From assembly GCF_900110875.1 (NCBI RefSeq), contig NZ_FOFM01000002.1, forward strand, positions 1 through 64,000: a stretch of DNA of 64,000 nt, in the 5' to 3' direction. The position numbers were made by a program, and so were the translations under genes. Source of the stretch: Pseudovibrio axinellae (lineage in GTDB: Bacteria; Pseudomonadota; Alphaproteobacteria; Rhizobiales; Stappiaceae). The notes below the pieces were generated by a model, which made no database searches, had not been told where the DNA came from, and saw nothing but the letters and a program-made list of their open reading frames with translations. Below are positions 38,712 to 47,825 of the stretch, in pieces (within the stretch, counting starts at the first letter, position 1; every line of letters starts with the position of its first letter).

Positions 38712-39764
38712 TTATGGACACGGGTTGGTGTACTGAAGGTGGATCTGGTTGATCTTCTCTTCAATTTCCGCAGTCATTTTAAAGTCTGCAGCACCGATAT
38801 CAGTCATCAACTGCGCTTGGCTCGTCGCTCCAATAATCACCGAAGTGACAAAAGAACGACTATGTGCAAACGCAAGCGCCATGACGGAAGGGTCGATTCC
38901 CAGCTCCGCTGCAAGCGCGCAATAGGCAGCAACTGCTTTTTGGCCACCGTCAGTTTCATAGCGTCCAAGGCGTTTAAAGAGTGTTTTACGTGCACCTGCT
39001 GGCAACGCACCATTGAGGTATTTGCCAGTCAGATAGCCTTGCGCCAATGCGGAGTAAGCCAGCAGGCCAACATCCTCACGGTGAGCGATTTCCGCGCCAC
39101 CAACTTCAAACAGACGGTTCACCAAAGAATACGCATTCTGGATAGACTGAACCCGCGGCAATCCGCGTGCTTCAGCTTCCTGCACAAACTTCATGGTTCC
39201 CCATGGGCTTTCGTTGGACAGACCAAAATGACGAATCTTCCCGGCCTTCACCAACTCCTGCATGACTTCCAGGGTCTCATGAATGGCGTTTTCGTCTTCA
39301 ACTCGCTCTACATCCTGCCAAATAGTGCTTACGGATCCGAAGCTAGAAACATTACGGTCAGGCCAGTGAATCTGGTAGAGATCGATATAGTCCGTCTGCA
39401 AGCGCTGCAAACTGCAATCCACGGCTTCCATAATCTGTGTGCGAGAAAGCTGGCTGTCAGAACCATCCTTACGGTGCCAGTTCTGTACAGAGCGCCCGAC
39501 AACCTTTGTTGCCAGAACGACCTTGTCTCGATTGCCAGTTTTCTTAAACCATGTACCAATGATTTCCTCAGTCCGGCCTTTGGTTTCAGGCTTAGGCGGA
39601 ATAGCGTAAAGCTCAGCAGTATCAAAGAAGTTGATGCCCTGCTCCAGCGCCACGTCCATCTGTGCGTGACCTTCAGCTTCAGTGTTTTGTTCGCCCCATG
39701 TCATCGTGCCAAGGCAGATGCTGGAAACGTTGAGGTCTGTACGCCCCAATTTACGAAAGTCCAT
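38712..39764 (-). CDS. Aldo/keto reductase (Tas-like)
   Basis: 350 residues, somewhat longer than a plain aldo/keto reductase, as in the Tas/NADPH-dependent group. The catalytic tetrad is visible: Asp and Tyr in FFDTAELYAIPP (about 48-58), Lys in KVVLATKVVG and His in LYQIHWPDRN. The C-terminal SVIIGATSQAQL helps bind NADP. The substrate is unknown; E. coli Tas is linked to tyrosine/prephenate complementation. It is transcribed in line with the arylesterase upstream (180-base gap) and ends in its own terminator. Confidence 0.92.
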   Translation of the reverse strand: MDFRKLGRTDLNVSSICLGTMTWGEQNTEAEGHAQMDVALEQGINFFDTAELYAIPPKPETKGRTEEIIGTWFKKTGNRDKVVLATKVVGRSVQNWHRKDGSDSQLSRTQIMEAVDCSLQRLQTDYIDLYQIHWPDRNVSSFGSVSTIWQDVERVEDENAIHETLEVMQELVKAGKIRHFGLSNESPWGTMKFVQEAEARGLPRVQSIQNAYSLVNRLFEVGGAEIAHREDVGLLAYSALAQGYLTGKYLNGALPAGARKTLFKRLGRYETDGGQKAVAAYCALAAELGIDPSVMALAFAHSRSFVTSVIIGATSQAQLMTDIGAADFKMTAEIEEKINQIHLQYTNPCP

Positions 39765-39944
39765 ATAGTCCCCATTTACAGCACATAGCTGCTTTTATTC
39801 TCGCGGATTTAATTAAGCACAAATGGCACAAACCCTCTCCGTCCAAAGAAAGCGGCTGCACCTGTAAAACCCATTCAGGCCAAATCTACTTCAGGGATAG
39901 AGACCCTTCGGATCATAAGCCTGAAGTCAAATTCATTATGTTCA

Positions 39945-40625
39945 TCAAGATTTAGTCCGTTTGATGAGTAATTCAACGGATGGCAAAATCTTTTCGACAA
40001 TAATTGAAACACCTTCACCTGTTGGGTGGATACCATCTCCAAGATTCAGCTCGGGCTGAGCCGCAACACCATCTAGAAAAAACGGATAAAACAGAACGCC
40101 ATGCCTCTCGGCAAGCTCACCATAAAGAGCGTTAAACTCCTGCCCAAACTCACTGCCCATATTGGGCGGAGCCTGCATCCCTGCAATGAGCACTGGAATA
40201 CCACGGGTTCCCAAGCGTTCAAGCATGGTATCCAGATTCTTGCGTGTGCTTGAAGGATCCAGTCCCCGCAAAGCATCATTCGCACCAAGCTCAAGAATAA
40301 CGCCGTCCACATCATCCCCAACCGACCAGTCCAGCCGTGAAAGTCCGCCAGATGTGGTATCACCGGAAACACCGGCATTCACAACAGTAACGTTATAGCC
40401 CTTCTCTTGCAGGGCTTTCTCCAGTTTGACAGGAAATGCATCTTCAGGCGGCAATTGATAACCAGCAGTCAGGCTATCTCCTAATGCAACCAACTTAACC
40501 GGCTTGCTCTCATCCTGCGCAAAGCTGGCGACAGAACTGAAAACAACCAACCCCAGAGCGATAACAGCTCCGCTCACAAGACCAAGCACACCGGGTTTCG
40601 TTTCAACTTTTCGTGAAGCAAGCAT
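39945..40625 (-). CDS. tesA: Arylesterase/lysophospholipase, SGNH hydrolase (TesA-like)
   Basis: 226 residues with an N-terminal signal/anchor segment (about 15-38, ending SFAQD). The SGNH blocks are complete: block I ALGDSLTAGYQLP (nucleophile Ser), block II SGDTTSGG, block III ELGANDALRG and block V DGIHPTGEG with catalytic Asp and His. It hydrolyses thioesters and short esters in the periplasm. It is divergent from the YbbA-YbbP-type exporter genes, an arrangement shared by many proteobacteria, suggesting a common job. Confidence 0.95.
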   Translation of the reverse strand: MLASRKVETKPGVLGLVSGAVIALGLVVFSSVASFAQDESKPVKLVALGDSLTAGYQLPPEDAFPVKLEKALQEKGYNVTVVNAGVSGDTTSGGLSRLDWSVGDDVDGVILELGANDALRGLDPSSTRKNLDTMLERLGTRGIPVLIAGMQAPPNMGSEFGQEFNALYGELAERHGVLFYPFFLDGVAAQPELNLGDGIHPTGEGVSIIVEKILPSVELLIKRTKS

Positions 40626-40764
40626 GCAATACCCTTAGATTTTTTAAAAGCAAACTGGACGATGCAATCCACCTTACCCATATGCTTCCCAAGTAAGGCC
40701 GTCACAAGAGCGGTCAACCAAATTAGTATAGTATGTATTTCAGGATTTGCATCGCCTGTACATT

Positions 40765-40800
40765 AAAGCGCATTCCGAAAAGTACCAAGCGGCCTTCGGA
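40765..40800. repeat. Dispersed intergenic palindrome, copy 1
   Basis: The sequence starting AAAGCGCATTCCGAAAAGT contains TCCGAA/TTCGGA arms (40774-40779 and 40795-40800). A second copy in the same orientation lies at 52367-52413. Both sit beside gene starts. Confidence 0.65.
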
Positions 40801-40864
40801 GTAGAGATTTTGTAGTTACGATAGATTGAAGCAGTTCGAATGCAAACTGCTAAAAGGTGGAAGA

Positions 40865-41572
40865 ATGACAGGTAATTCGGTACTAGACTTGAACGGCGTT
40901 CACCTCAGTCTAGGTCATGGCGCAGGCCGCACCCATATTCTCAAAGGCATTGACCTTAAGATCAACACAGGCGAGAGCGTTGGTCTGGTCGGTCCGTCAG
41001 GTTCCGGCAAATCGACCCTCCTCATGGTAATGGCAGGCCTGGAGCAGGCTGACAAAGGCACCGTCAAGGCCACTGGTCAGGAGCTCGGCCAAATGAGCGA
41101 GGATGAGCTTGCGCGTTTCCGTGGGCAAAATGTCGGCATCATTTTCCAGTCCTTCCATCTGGTTCCCAATATGACTGCACTCGAAAACGTCGCTGTACCG
41201 TTAGAACTATCTGGCGACCCAAAAGCTTTTGAGCGTGCAAAGGAAGAGTTGAAAGCCGTTGGCCTCGGCCATCGCCTCAATCACTACCCAACACAGCTTT
41301 CCGGCGGTGAGCAACAGCGCGTTGCGGTCGCCCGCGCACTCGTAACAAACCCTGGTATACTTATTGCTGACGAGCCAACAGGCAATCTGGATGAAACCAC
41401 AAGCGAGCAAATCATCGAGCTTATGTTCGCAGCACAAGCGCGCACGAACACAACGCTGATCCTTGTAACCCACGACCCTTCTCTGGCAGACCGGTGCCAG
41501 CGCAAAATTCGCGTGCATTCCGGCACCATAGATGAAGAAACAGTTCCAGTGCGTGAGGCTCGTGCACAATGA
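40865..41572 (+). CDS. ABC transporter ATP-binding protein (YbbA-like)
   Basis: About 235 residues from ATG 40865 (AGGTGG upstream); the TTG at 40826 is less likely. It shows Walker A GPSGSGKST, the LSGGEQQRVAVARAL signature and Walker B ILIADEPTGNLDE, with the MacB/LolD-type NMTALENVAVPLEL region. In E. coli YbbA works with YbbP and TesA, perhaps in lipid or lysophospholipid clearance. The stop overlaps the permease start by four bases (ATGA), so the two are coupled. Confidence 0.93.
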   Translation: MTGNSVLDLNGVHLSLGHGAGRTHILKGIDLKINTGESVGLVGPSGSGKSTLLMVMAGLEQADKGTVKATGQELGQMSEDELARFRGQNVGIIFQSFHLVPNMTALENVAVPLELSGDPKAFERAKEELKAVGLGHRLNHYPTQLSGGEQQRVAVARALVTNPGILIADEPTGNLDETTSEQIIELMFAAQARTNTTLILVTHDPSLADRCQRKIRVHSGTIDEETVPVREARAQ

Positions 41573-44142
41573 ACACGGACAATTCAAAAGGGTATCAGCC
41601 CGGTTTCAGGCTAGCTGCCCGTTTCGCCCTGCGCGAAATGCGGGGTGGCCTCAGGGGGTTCTACGTCTTCATCGCCTGTATCGCCTTAGGCGTGGCAGCA
41701 ATTGGCGGTGTAGCTTCCTTCTCTCGCGGGTTAACAGAAGGAATTTCTGCAGAAGGTCAGGCAATCCTTGGCGGTGACCTTTCCTTCTCACTGGTCCACC
41801 GTCAGGCCAATCCAGAACAGCTTGCTCACTTACAAAGCATCGGCGACACCTCCAGAATTTCTAGCCTGCGGGCAATGGCGAGAACACAAAAGGCGGGCAA
41901 CCAGACGCTTGTCGAGTTGAAGGCAGTTGACGATCCATACCCACTCGTCGGAGATTTTGACCTTGCCTCTGGTAAAGAGCTGCAATCAACAATCACAGGC
42001 AGAACCGATGGTTTGCGCAATGCTGTCGCTGAAGTAGCCCTACTCGCACGCCTGGGTCTCAACATTGGCGATAAAATCTCCGTTGGTAAAACCACTTTCA
42101 ATATTGCTGATACGATTGAGCTAGAGCCTGACAAACTCTCCTCCGGCATGACAGTTGGCCCGCGCCTTCTCATCTCACAGGCAGCTTTAGCGGACACAGG
42201 CCTGATCCAACCAGGTTCTTTGGTGAACTATAAGTACCGCGTCAATATCGGTTGGAATGTACAGGAAGACCAGCTCCAACAAATTATTGACCACACGAAT
42301 GAACTCTTCCCCAATGCAGGTTGGCGTATCCGCTCCAAACTAGAAGCGGCTCCAAGCTTGCAGCGTAACATTCAACGCTTTGCCCAGTTCCTGACCCTGA
42401 TTGGTATAACATCGCTTGTGGTGGGTGGTGTTGGCGTCGCCAATGCCGTGCGCAGCTATATGGATACCCGCCGAGAGGTCATCGCAAGTTTTAAATGCCT
42501 CGGCGCCTCTGGTGGCTTTGTCTTCAAGGTCTACCTCATACAGATGATGGTTCTTGCCACGATCGGCATCGGCATCGGTATGGTCCTTGGTGCATTAATC
42601 CCACTTGCTGCCATGGCGGCCCTCCAATCCATTCTGCCAATTAACGCTGTGCAGTCCGTATACCCGCTTCAACTGCTGCTCGGCATGGCCTATGGCTACC
42701 TTACCGCTCTCACATTTGCCCTTTGGCCACTTGGAAGAGCGCACGACATCGCACCAACGGTTCTGTTTCGTGATGAGGTCAGCACGCGTAACCGCTATCC
42801 AAAGCCGCTTTATATCGTAAGTGCTGCAATCACTTTAATGTTGCTCGCTGGCCTTGCGCTCGTCATGGCCTACGACAAGTCCATCGCCATGATCTTCATT
42901 GGCGCATGTGCAGGCACATACTTGCTCCTGTTGATCGTCGCCCGTCTCATTATGGCTGCAGCGCGCAGGGTACCAACGGTACATTCCACCGAACTGCGTC
43001 TTGCAATCACAAACATCTATCGCCCAGGTGCTCTAACGCCTTCCATCGTGCTGTCACTTGGCCTTGGCCTGTCCCTGCTCGTTGCTCTAGCACTAATTGA
43101 CGGCAACCTACGACGCGAGTTGAACCAAGCCGCACAAGAGCAGGCACCAAGTTTCTTCTTCGTGGATATCCAGAACCACGAGAAAGACGCCTTCCAGTCC
43201 TTCATTACAGAAAAGACGCAGGGAACCGACTTCAACGCAGTCCCGATGCTGCGCGGAAACATTGTTTCACTCAGAAATATACCCGCAGCCGACTACCCAG
43301 CGCCGCCAGAAGCCGAATGGATTTTGCGTGGGGACAGAGGCATCACCTATTCCGACAGCTTGCCAGAAACCTCGAAAATCACCGAGGGCACTTGGTGGCC
43401 AGAAGATTATTCAGGCGAACCGCTTGTTTCCTTTGCAGATGATAACGCAAGAGAGCTTGGCCTGAGCATTGGAGACAAGGTCACCATCAACGTTCTTGGC
43501 CGTCAGATCTCTGCAAAGATTGCCAATTTCCGGACAGTGAACTGGGAGAGCATGTCCATCAACTTTGTGATGGTTTTCTCCCCTAACACCTTTGCAGGCG
43601 CACCACATACGCACCTGGCAACAGTCGCATGGCCGGGAGAAGCAACGCTTCAACAGGAACTGGATCTGCTGAAAGAAGTCACACAGGCCTTCCCAACCAT
43701 CACATCAATCAGGGTGAAGGATGCCATTGCTCAAGTGAATGAGCTTGTCGGTCAGCTAGCATGGGCAATCCGTGGTGCATCTTCCATCACACTGCTTGCA
43801 AGTGTACTGGTGCTGGCTGGCGCACTGGCAGCAGGCCACCAAAGCCGCATTTATGACGCAGTAATCCTCAAAACACTTGGTGCAACGCGCGGGCGTCTCA
43901 TCAAGGCATATGTTTTAGAATATCTGATCCTTGGCGGCACAACAGCCATATTCGCGCTGTTTGCAGGCTCACTGGCAGCTTACTTCATCATCACGGGAGT
44001 AATGGACGGAACCTTTGCACTCATGCCAATGACAGCTGTTGCATCTATTGTGGGTGCATTGGTCTTCACGGTAGGCTTCGGACTATTAGGCACATGGCGT
44101 ATTCTTGGAGAAAAACCCGCGCCTGTCCTACGAAATCTCTAA
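41569..44142 (+). CDS. ABC transporter permease (YbbP-like, FtsX type)
   Basis: 857 residues. A first transmembrane helix (about 25-50), a large periplasmic domain, a three-helix FtsX block (about 270-400), further helices and a second FtsX block near the C-terminus give the ten-helix YbbP layout. ALGVAAIGGVASFSRGLTEG and LGATRGRLIKAYVLEYLILG are typical FtsX-type stretches. It forms a type VII ABC complex with the preceding ATPase. In this class energy is used to move envelope components rather than to import. Confidence 0.92.
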   Translation: MNTDNSKGYQPGFRLAARFALREMRGGLRGFYVFIACIALGVAAIGGVASFSRGLTEGISAEGQAILGGDLSFSLVHRQANPEQLAHLQSIGDTSRISSLRAMARTQKAGNQTLVELKAVDDPYPLVGDFDLASGKELQSTITGRTDGLRNAVAEVALLARLGLNIGDKISVGKTTFNIADTIELEPDKLSSGMTVGPRLLISQAALADTGLIQPGSLVNYKYRVNIGWNVQEDQLQQIIDHTNELFPNAGWRIRSKLEAAPSLQRNIQRFAQFLTLIGITSLVVGGVGVANAVRSYMDTRREVIASFKCLGASGGFVFKVYLIQMMVLATIGIGIGMVLGALIPLAAMAALQSILPINAVQSVYPLQLLLGMAYGYLTALTFALWPLGRAHDIAPTVLFRDEVSTRNRYPKPLYIVSAAITLMLLAGLALVMAYDKSIAMIFIGACAGTYLLLLIVARLIMAAARRVPTVHSTELRLAITNIYRPGALTPSIVLSLGLGLSLLVALALIDGNLRRELNQAAQEQAPSFFFVDIQNHEKDAFQSFITEKTQGTDFNAVPMLRGNIVSLRNIPAADYPAPPEAEWILRGDRGITYSDSLPETSKITEGTWWPEDYSGEPLVSFADDNARELGLSIGDKVTINVLGRQISAKIANFRTVNWESMSINFVMVFSPNTFAGAPHTHLATVAWPGEATLQQELDLLKEVTQAFPTITSIRVKDAIAQVNELVGQLAWAIRGASSITLLASVLVLAGALAAGHQSRIYDAVILKTLGATRGRLIKAYVLEYLILGGTTAIFALFAGSLAAYFIITGVMDGTFALMPMTAVASIVGALVFTVGFGLLGTWRILGEKPAPVLRNL

Positions 44143-44480
44143 TGTAGATTGGGCAGCAGCAAGTAAAAGACACGGTTGATCCGCGCCTGCTGCCCAACTT
44201 TCTCAGAATTTCCGTCCCACCTCTCAAGGCTTCCTTGCAAATCTAAAGGTCTAAAGGCCCATCGAGCATTACATCTCGTTAATAATAACGCATGGAATTA
44301 CCAGTTTTCTACCGTTTGACCATCACTTTCGGATATCTTTTACAAAAAATAGAAGGGGCACACTCTTGTCTTGCGCCCTTTTTCCTACCATATTCTCTAG
44401 TAATGTAACTCGAGTAAAACACTCGGGCTGTTTGGGGCGACCTTACAGCCAAATTTTTTGGGAAAGAAGAGAGGATCCAC
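44143..44480. other. Gene-free stretch between ybbP-like and Bax-inhibitor genes
   Basis: About 340 bases. It holds a weak hairpin at 44353-44383 (AAGGGGC with GCGCCCTT, one bulge) followed by TTTTT, which could end the ABC transcript, and then the leader of the next gene. No reading frame is convincing. Confidence 0.5.
44353..44383 (+). terminator. Possible terminator of the YbbA/YbbP-like operon
   Basis: AAGGGGC with GCGCCCTT (one bulged G) and a following TTTTT, about 210 bases past the permease stop. It is weaker than the other terminators here. Confidence 0.4.
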
Positions 44481-45266
44481 ATGGCGACTTTCGACCGCAA
44501 CAACACCACGCGGTATGGAACGGCTGGCTCTCATGCCAATGCAGCCGAGTTTGACGCTGGTCTGCGCGCCTACATGCTCCGCGTATACAACTACATGGCT
44601 GTTGGCGTTGCCATCACCGGTGTTCTTGCTTTGCTCACCTCCATGGCTGCAACAACAACAGACTCATCCATGGCAGCTGCACAGCTTGGCAATGGTGATT
44701 ACCTCACCAACCTTGGTGTTATGCTTTACACCAGCCCATTGCGCTGGGTTGTTATGCTGGCTCCTCTTGGCTTCGTGTTCTTCCTGAGCGCACGCATCAG
44801 TAAGATGAGCGCTTCTGCAGCCCAAATGACCTTCTGGGCCTTCGCTGCATTGATGGGTGTATCACTCTCCTCAATCTTCCTGGTGTACACAGGCAACTCT
44901 ATTGCGCGTGTATTCTTCATCTCTGCCGCTTCCTTTGGCGCGCTGAGCCTCTTCGGCTACACCACCAAGAAAGATCTCTCCGCATGGGGTTCTTTCTTGT
45001 TCATGGGCCTGATCGGCATCATCATCGCGTCTGTGGTCAACCTCTTCCTCGGTTCTTCTGCGCTCCAGTTCGCAATCTCCGTGGTTGGTGTTTTGGTGTT
45101 TGCTGGCCTCACAGCCTACGACACCCAGCAGATTAAAGAGATGTACGCAGCTGTAGATGACAGCGAAGTAGCAGGCAAAAAAGCCATCATGGGCGCGCTG
45201 CGTCTGTACTTGGACTTCATCAACCTGTTCATCATGCTGCTGTCCCTGTTTGGCAACCGCGAATAA
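44481..45266 (+). CDS. Bax inhibitor-1/YccA family protein
   Basis: 261 residues with seven hydrophobic helices, the BI-1 fold. GAGAGGA precedes the ATG. The N-terminal cytoplasmic part is short, and the last cytoplasmic/pore region contains DTQQIKEMY, a BI-1 hallmark with the conserved Asp in helix 6/7 (TAYDTQQIK). Members are pH-sensitive calcium leak channels or FtsH-linked proteins. A strong terminator follows, so the gene stands alone. Confidence 0.94.
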   Translation: MATFDRNNTTRYGTAGSHANAAEFDAGLRAYMLRVYNYMAVGVAITGVLALLTSMAATTTDSSMAAAQLGNGDYLTNLGVMLYTSPLRWVVMLAPLGFVFFLSARISKMSASAAQMTFWAFAALMGVSLSSIFLVYTGNSIARVFFISAASFGALSLFGYTTKKDLSAWGSFLFMGLIGIIIASVVNLFLGSSALQFAISVVGVLVFAGLTAYDTQQIKEMYAAVDDSEVAGKKAIMGALRLYLDFINLFIMLLSLFGNRE

Positions 45267-45619
45267 TCGCTGATAGCCATCAAGAACACAAAAATGATAA
45301 AAGCCCGGAGCACTACTCTGGGCTTTTTATTTGGCAAAATAACTCGCTGAACAATGTCACCATGGATTTATCGTAGTTCAGTTTTACCAATCTGTTTTCA
45401 ATGTCTGTCCACAGGTGCCGTTTAAAACAGCAATATTCTCACTGAATTATCAGTAGCACCTTCGGCACAAATGCAACGTTTCCGCTATTTTCTTCGTAAA
45501 TACAACCAAATTTCACTAGCCAGGATCAAGGTATGTGGTCTAATTTCTTAACGTAACGTAGCTATTGTTTTTCTAAGCAATTTTCTATCTGTTCCAACAG
45601 CATTTGTGTGGGAGCAAAA
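45267..45619. other. Gene-free stretch upstream of the Panacea-type gene
   Basis: About 350 bases. It starts with the terminator of the Bax-inhibitor gene and is otherwise AT-rich. The promoter of the DUF4065 gene must lie here, but I could not pick boxes with confidence. Confidence 0.5.
45299..45328 (+). terminator. Terminator of the Bax-inhibitor gene
   Basis: AAAAGCCCGGAG pairs with CTCTGGGCTTTT (one G-T wobble), followed by further T residues. Confidence 0.88.
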
Positions 45620-46147
45620 ATGCCAAGACATTCGCCTAGTTCCATCGCCAATGAATTTCTGAAGCGCCGTGGCAGCTCAGAATACCCATCGCAGATGTAT
45701 ATTCAAAAGCTGGTCGCCATCGCAAACGGCTGGAACCTTGCAATCAACGGTGAGCCGTTGGTCAATGCAGCTCCCCAAGCATGGAAAAACGGGCCGGTCT
45801 TCCGCCAGATTTGGGACTTCATAAAAGAAGGCGGACACAAAGGCCCCAGCTGCGAAATCGCAGACCCAGTCACTGGCCAGATCGCAATTGCCCATATAAG
45901 TGGCAGCGAGCAGGATATTATCGACCACGTCTGGAAGAAATATCGCAACTACACACCTCAGCAATTATCAAACCTTACCCATCAGGCAAACTCGCCTTGG
46001 GCCTATGCTTATTTTGAGAAAGGCCGAAATGCTGAAATTGATACAGAACGCACTCGGCAATACTACATCAAACTCGCATTAGCAGGCCGCTCCAACCTAG
46101 CAGAAGAGCAGTCTCTTTCAGCGGCGGGTCGGATCAATGCTGCCTGA
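45620..46147 (+). CDS. Panacea/DUF4065 domain protein (SocA-like)
   Basis: About 175 residues from ATG 45620, with GGGAG upstream; GTG at 45608 is possible. The DUF4065 pattern is clear: SSIANEFLKRRG, IQKLVAIANGWNLAING, then AWKNGPVFRQIWDFIKEGG (about 50-70) and the LSNLTHQANSPW motif near residue 125. Members include the proteolytic-adaptor antitoxin SocA and many antitoxins of unrelated toxins. The last 11 bases overlap the next gene, so the two are probably translated together. On its own it might also be a phage-associated or regulatory protein. Confidence 0.8.
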   Translation: MPRHSPSSIANEFLKRRGSSEYPSQMYIQKLVAIANGWNLAINGEPLVNAAPQAWKNGPVFRQIWDFIKEGGHKGPSCEIADPVTGQIAIAHISGSEQDIIDHVWKKYRNYTPQQLSNLTHQANSPWAYAYFEKGRNAEIDTERTRQYYIKLALAGRSNLAEEQSLSAAGRINAA

Positions 46148-46580
46148 TGACACATTAGACGAAACCATCGAAAAGCCTCTCACCGTCGATGATATCGACG
46201 CTGCAGTCTCCAAGCTGCCCATAGAAATTGACCCTCCCGCGAAAATCGGGTTCGAGCAGTTGCTGCAAGACCGGCAAGTACTTTCGGATGACAACACACA
46301 GCTCCAAAATGAACTGATGGAGCTCAAGTCCAAGCTCGCAACCAAGCAGGAATTGGACGCACTGATCAAACCCTATGCAGGCAAAGCCTACTGGTTTATG
46401 TGCGTGTATTGCGGCACCGTAGCTATGATCCTCGTGCTAGCTGGCTTCAAGACCGTCTTGGGCAACTCATTCATGCTTGCTGACAGCGTTCTGGAATTCC
46501 TCGTCGGCAGCACCGCAACCACGGTTATCGGCCTTGTCGGGATGGTACTCACTGGCATTTTTGTGGGTGCCAGAAAGTAA
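46137..46580 (+). CDS. Coiled-coil membrane protein, candidate Panacea partner
   Basis: 147 residues. An acidic N-terminus (MLPDDTLDETIEKPL) is followed by a heptad-rich coiled coil (about 45-75; DRQVLSDDNTQLQNELMELK) and two hydrophobic helices (about 85-105 and 118-143) joined by a short loop, ending in RK. No family is recognised. A GC-rich GGCGGGTCGGA lies before the ATG, inside the upstream gene, and the overlap suggests translational coupling. A toxin role is proposed only from the pairing with a DUF4065 gene; a plain membrane-anchored adaptor is equally possible. Confidence 0.6.
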   Translation: MLPDDTLDETIEKPLTVDDIDAAVSKLPIEIDPPAKIGFEQLLQDRQVLSDDNTQLQNELMELKSKLATKQELDALIKPYAGKAYWFMCVYCGTVAMILVLAGFKTVLGNSFMLADSVLEFLVGSTATTVIGLVGMVLTGIFVGARK

Positions 46581-46592
46581 CCACCGACATCA

Positions 46593-47825
46593 TCAATGAC
46601 CTGAGAGCACCAGAACCTTGACTGGGAATGCAAGCGCTTGGAACCGCAAGATGAGTGCGTGCATAATAGCGACCGCATCCACCATGTGATAATAGAGCCC
46701 GCCCCAAAAGCCATATTCACCAGCTGCAATCTGATCGCCAAAATTGCTGTAAGCATTGGCGATGCATTTGCTCCCTGGCGGAATATCACTTGTATCCTTC
46801 TCGTAAAGAGGCTCAAGCACGACCAACAACGTCCCTGGACGCGCGATATCCTGGGCGTCAATCAGTTGATCTGTCGGACGAAACTGGCCGGATGAAATGA
46901 AATCTTGCACCCCAACCACAACCATCGGAATCACTTCAAATGGACGGGATGCACAAGTAATTTCTGCCGCCATTCCAATACGGATAACCGACGCAGTAAT
47001 CTGACCAAAGCCAGCCTGAAACCTTCCATATCCAGTAGTGTCTGGAACCAATATTCCGGCAGGTCGCAAGACTGGGCTGACTATATCACCTGCTTGTAAT
47101 ACAAACTGCGTGATCACTCCGTCGACACCAGCATAAACAAACTTTTTATCGTAGGCAGATTCTGCCTGATGCAATCTGGCAATTGCACTTGACCGCTGCG
47201 CCGGCAGGCTCACCGATATTTTTGTCTGCACAATATCGCGATTGGCAACCGCTGCATCCAACTGCCCTTTGCGCACGACCACCTGATTTTCACGGGTATC
47301 AATTTCTTTCTGGGTCACAACATCTGAATTGCGCCGTTGCAAATCCAGCGTCCGCTCCAGTTCACTCACAGCCTGATTATACGAACCTTGTGCCTGTGAA
47401 ATCAGGGCTTCTGCGCTGATCAGCTCTGTATTCGCCAGATCGATCTCAGCATCAATCTCGTCCACCTCGCTCTGGCCAGCCGCCACCTGCGCCATTTCGG
47501 TAGACGCATCCAGCGTAAACAACAGCTCGCCCTCTTTCACGCGCTGGCTGTTCTTTACAAGCACATTCTCAACCCGCCCTGCACCCTCAGGTAAAATAGT
47601 TACTGTGCGGAACAAAGAAGAAACGTGGGAGGTCGTTGGATGGTAGAAAAAAACCAATGTGATCAGAGCGATGGTGAGCATCATCGCGGCGGTAATACCC
47701 CAACGCAACTCATACCAGACTGTAAAGAACGTAATCTCCTGTCCCAAACGCTTTCCCTGCCGATATCGACGAAAAAGATAGTCGGGAAGGATCGTTACCA
47801 GCGAACAGAGAAAAAACTCAATCAT
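46593..47825 (-). CDS. HlyD-family membrane fusion protein (YibH/YiaV-like)
   Basis: 410 residues. One N-terminal transmembrane helix (about 46-65) precedes a biotinyl-lipoyl/barrel domain (RVENVLVKNSQRVKEGELLFTLD) with a long helical hairpin (about 110-210). The C-terminal half has a second barrel (FVYAGVDGVITQFVLQAGDIV) and an unusual end with hydrophobic helices. This is the periplasmic adapter of an export system, but no ABC, RND or MFS pump gene adjoins it; the partner here is the DUF3302 gene. The pair matches E. coli yibH-yibI. The first codons overlap the DUF3302 gene by eight bases. Confidence 0.85.
   Translation of the reverse strand: MIEFFLCSLVTILPDYLFRRYRQGKRLGQEITFFTVWYELRWGITAAMMLTIALITLVFFYHPTTSHVSSLFRTVTILPEGAGRVENVLVKNSQRVKEGELLFTLDASTEMAQVAAGQSEVDEIDAEIDLANTELISAEALISQAQGSYNQAVSELERTLDLQRRNSDVVTQKEIDTRENQVVVRKGQLDAAVANRDIVQTKISVSLPAQRSSAIARLHQAESAYDKKFVYAGVDGVITQFVLQAGDIVSPVLRPAGILVPDTTGYGRFQAGFGQITASVIRIGMAAEITCASRPFEVIPMVVVGVQDFISSGQFRPTDQLIDAQDIARPGTLLVVLEPLYEKDTSDIPPGSKCIANAYSNFGDQIAAGEYGFWGGLYYHMVDAVAIMHALILRFQALAFPVKVLVLSGH

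Noticed and set aside
38739-39788. 349-codon open frame on the plus strand opposite the aldo/keto reductase gene
   Set aside because: It covers nearly the whole of a clear aldo/keto reductase gene with all catalytic residues, shows no domain of its own, and is explained by the reductase's codon pattern.
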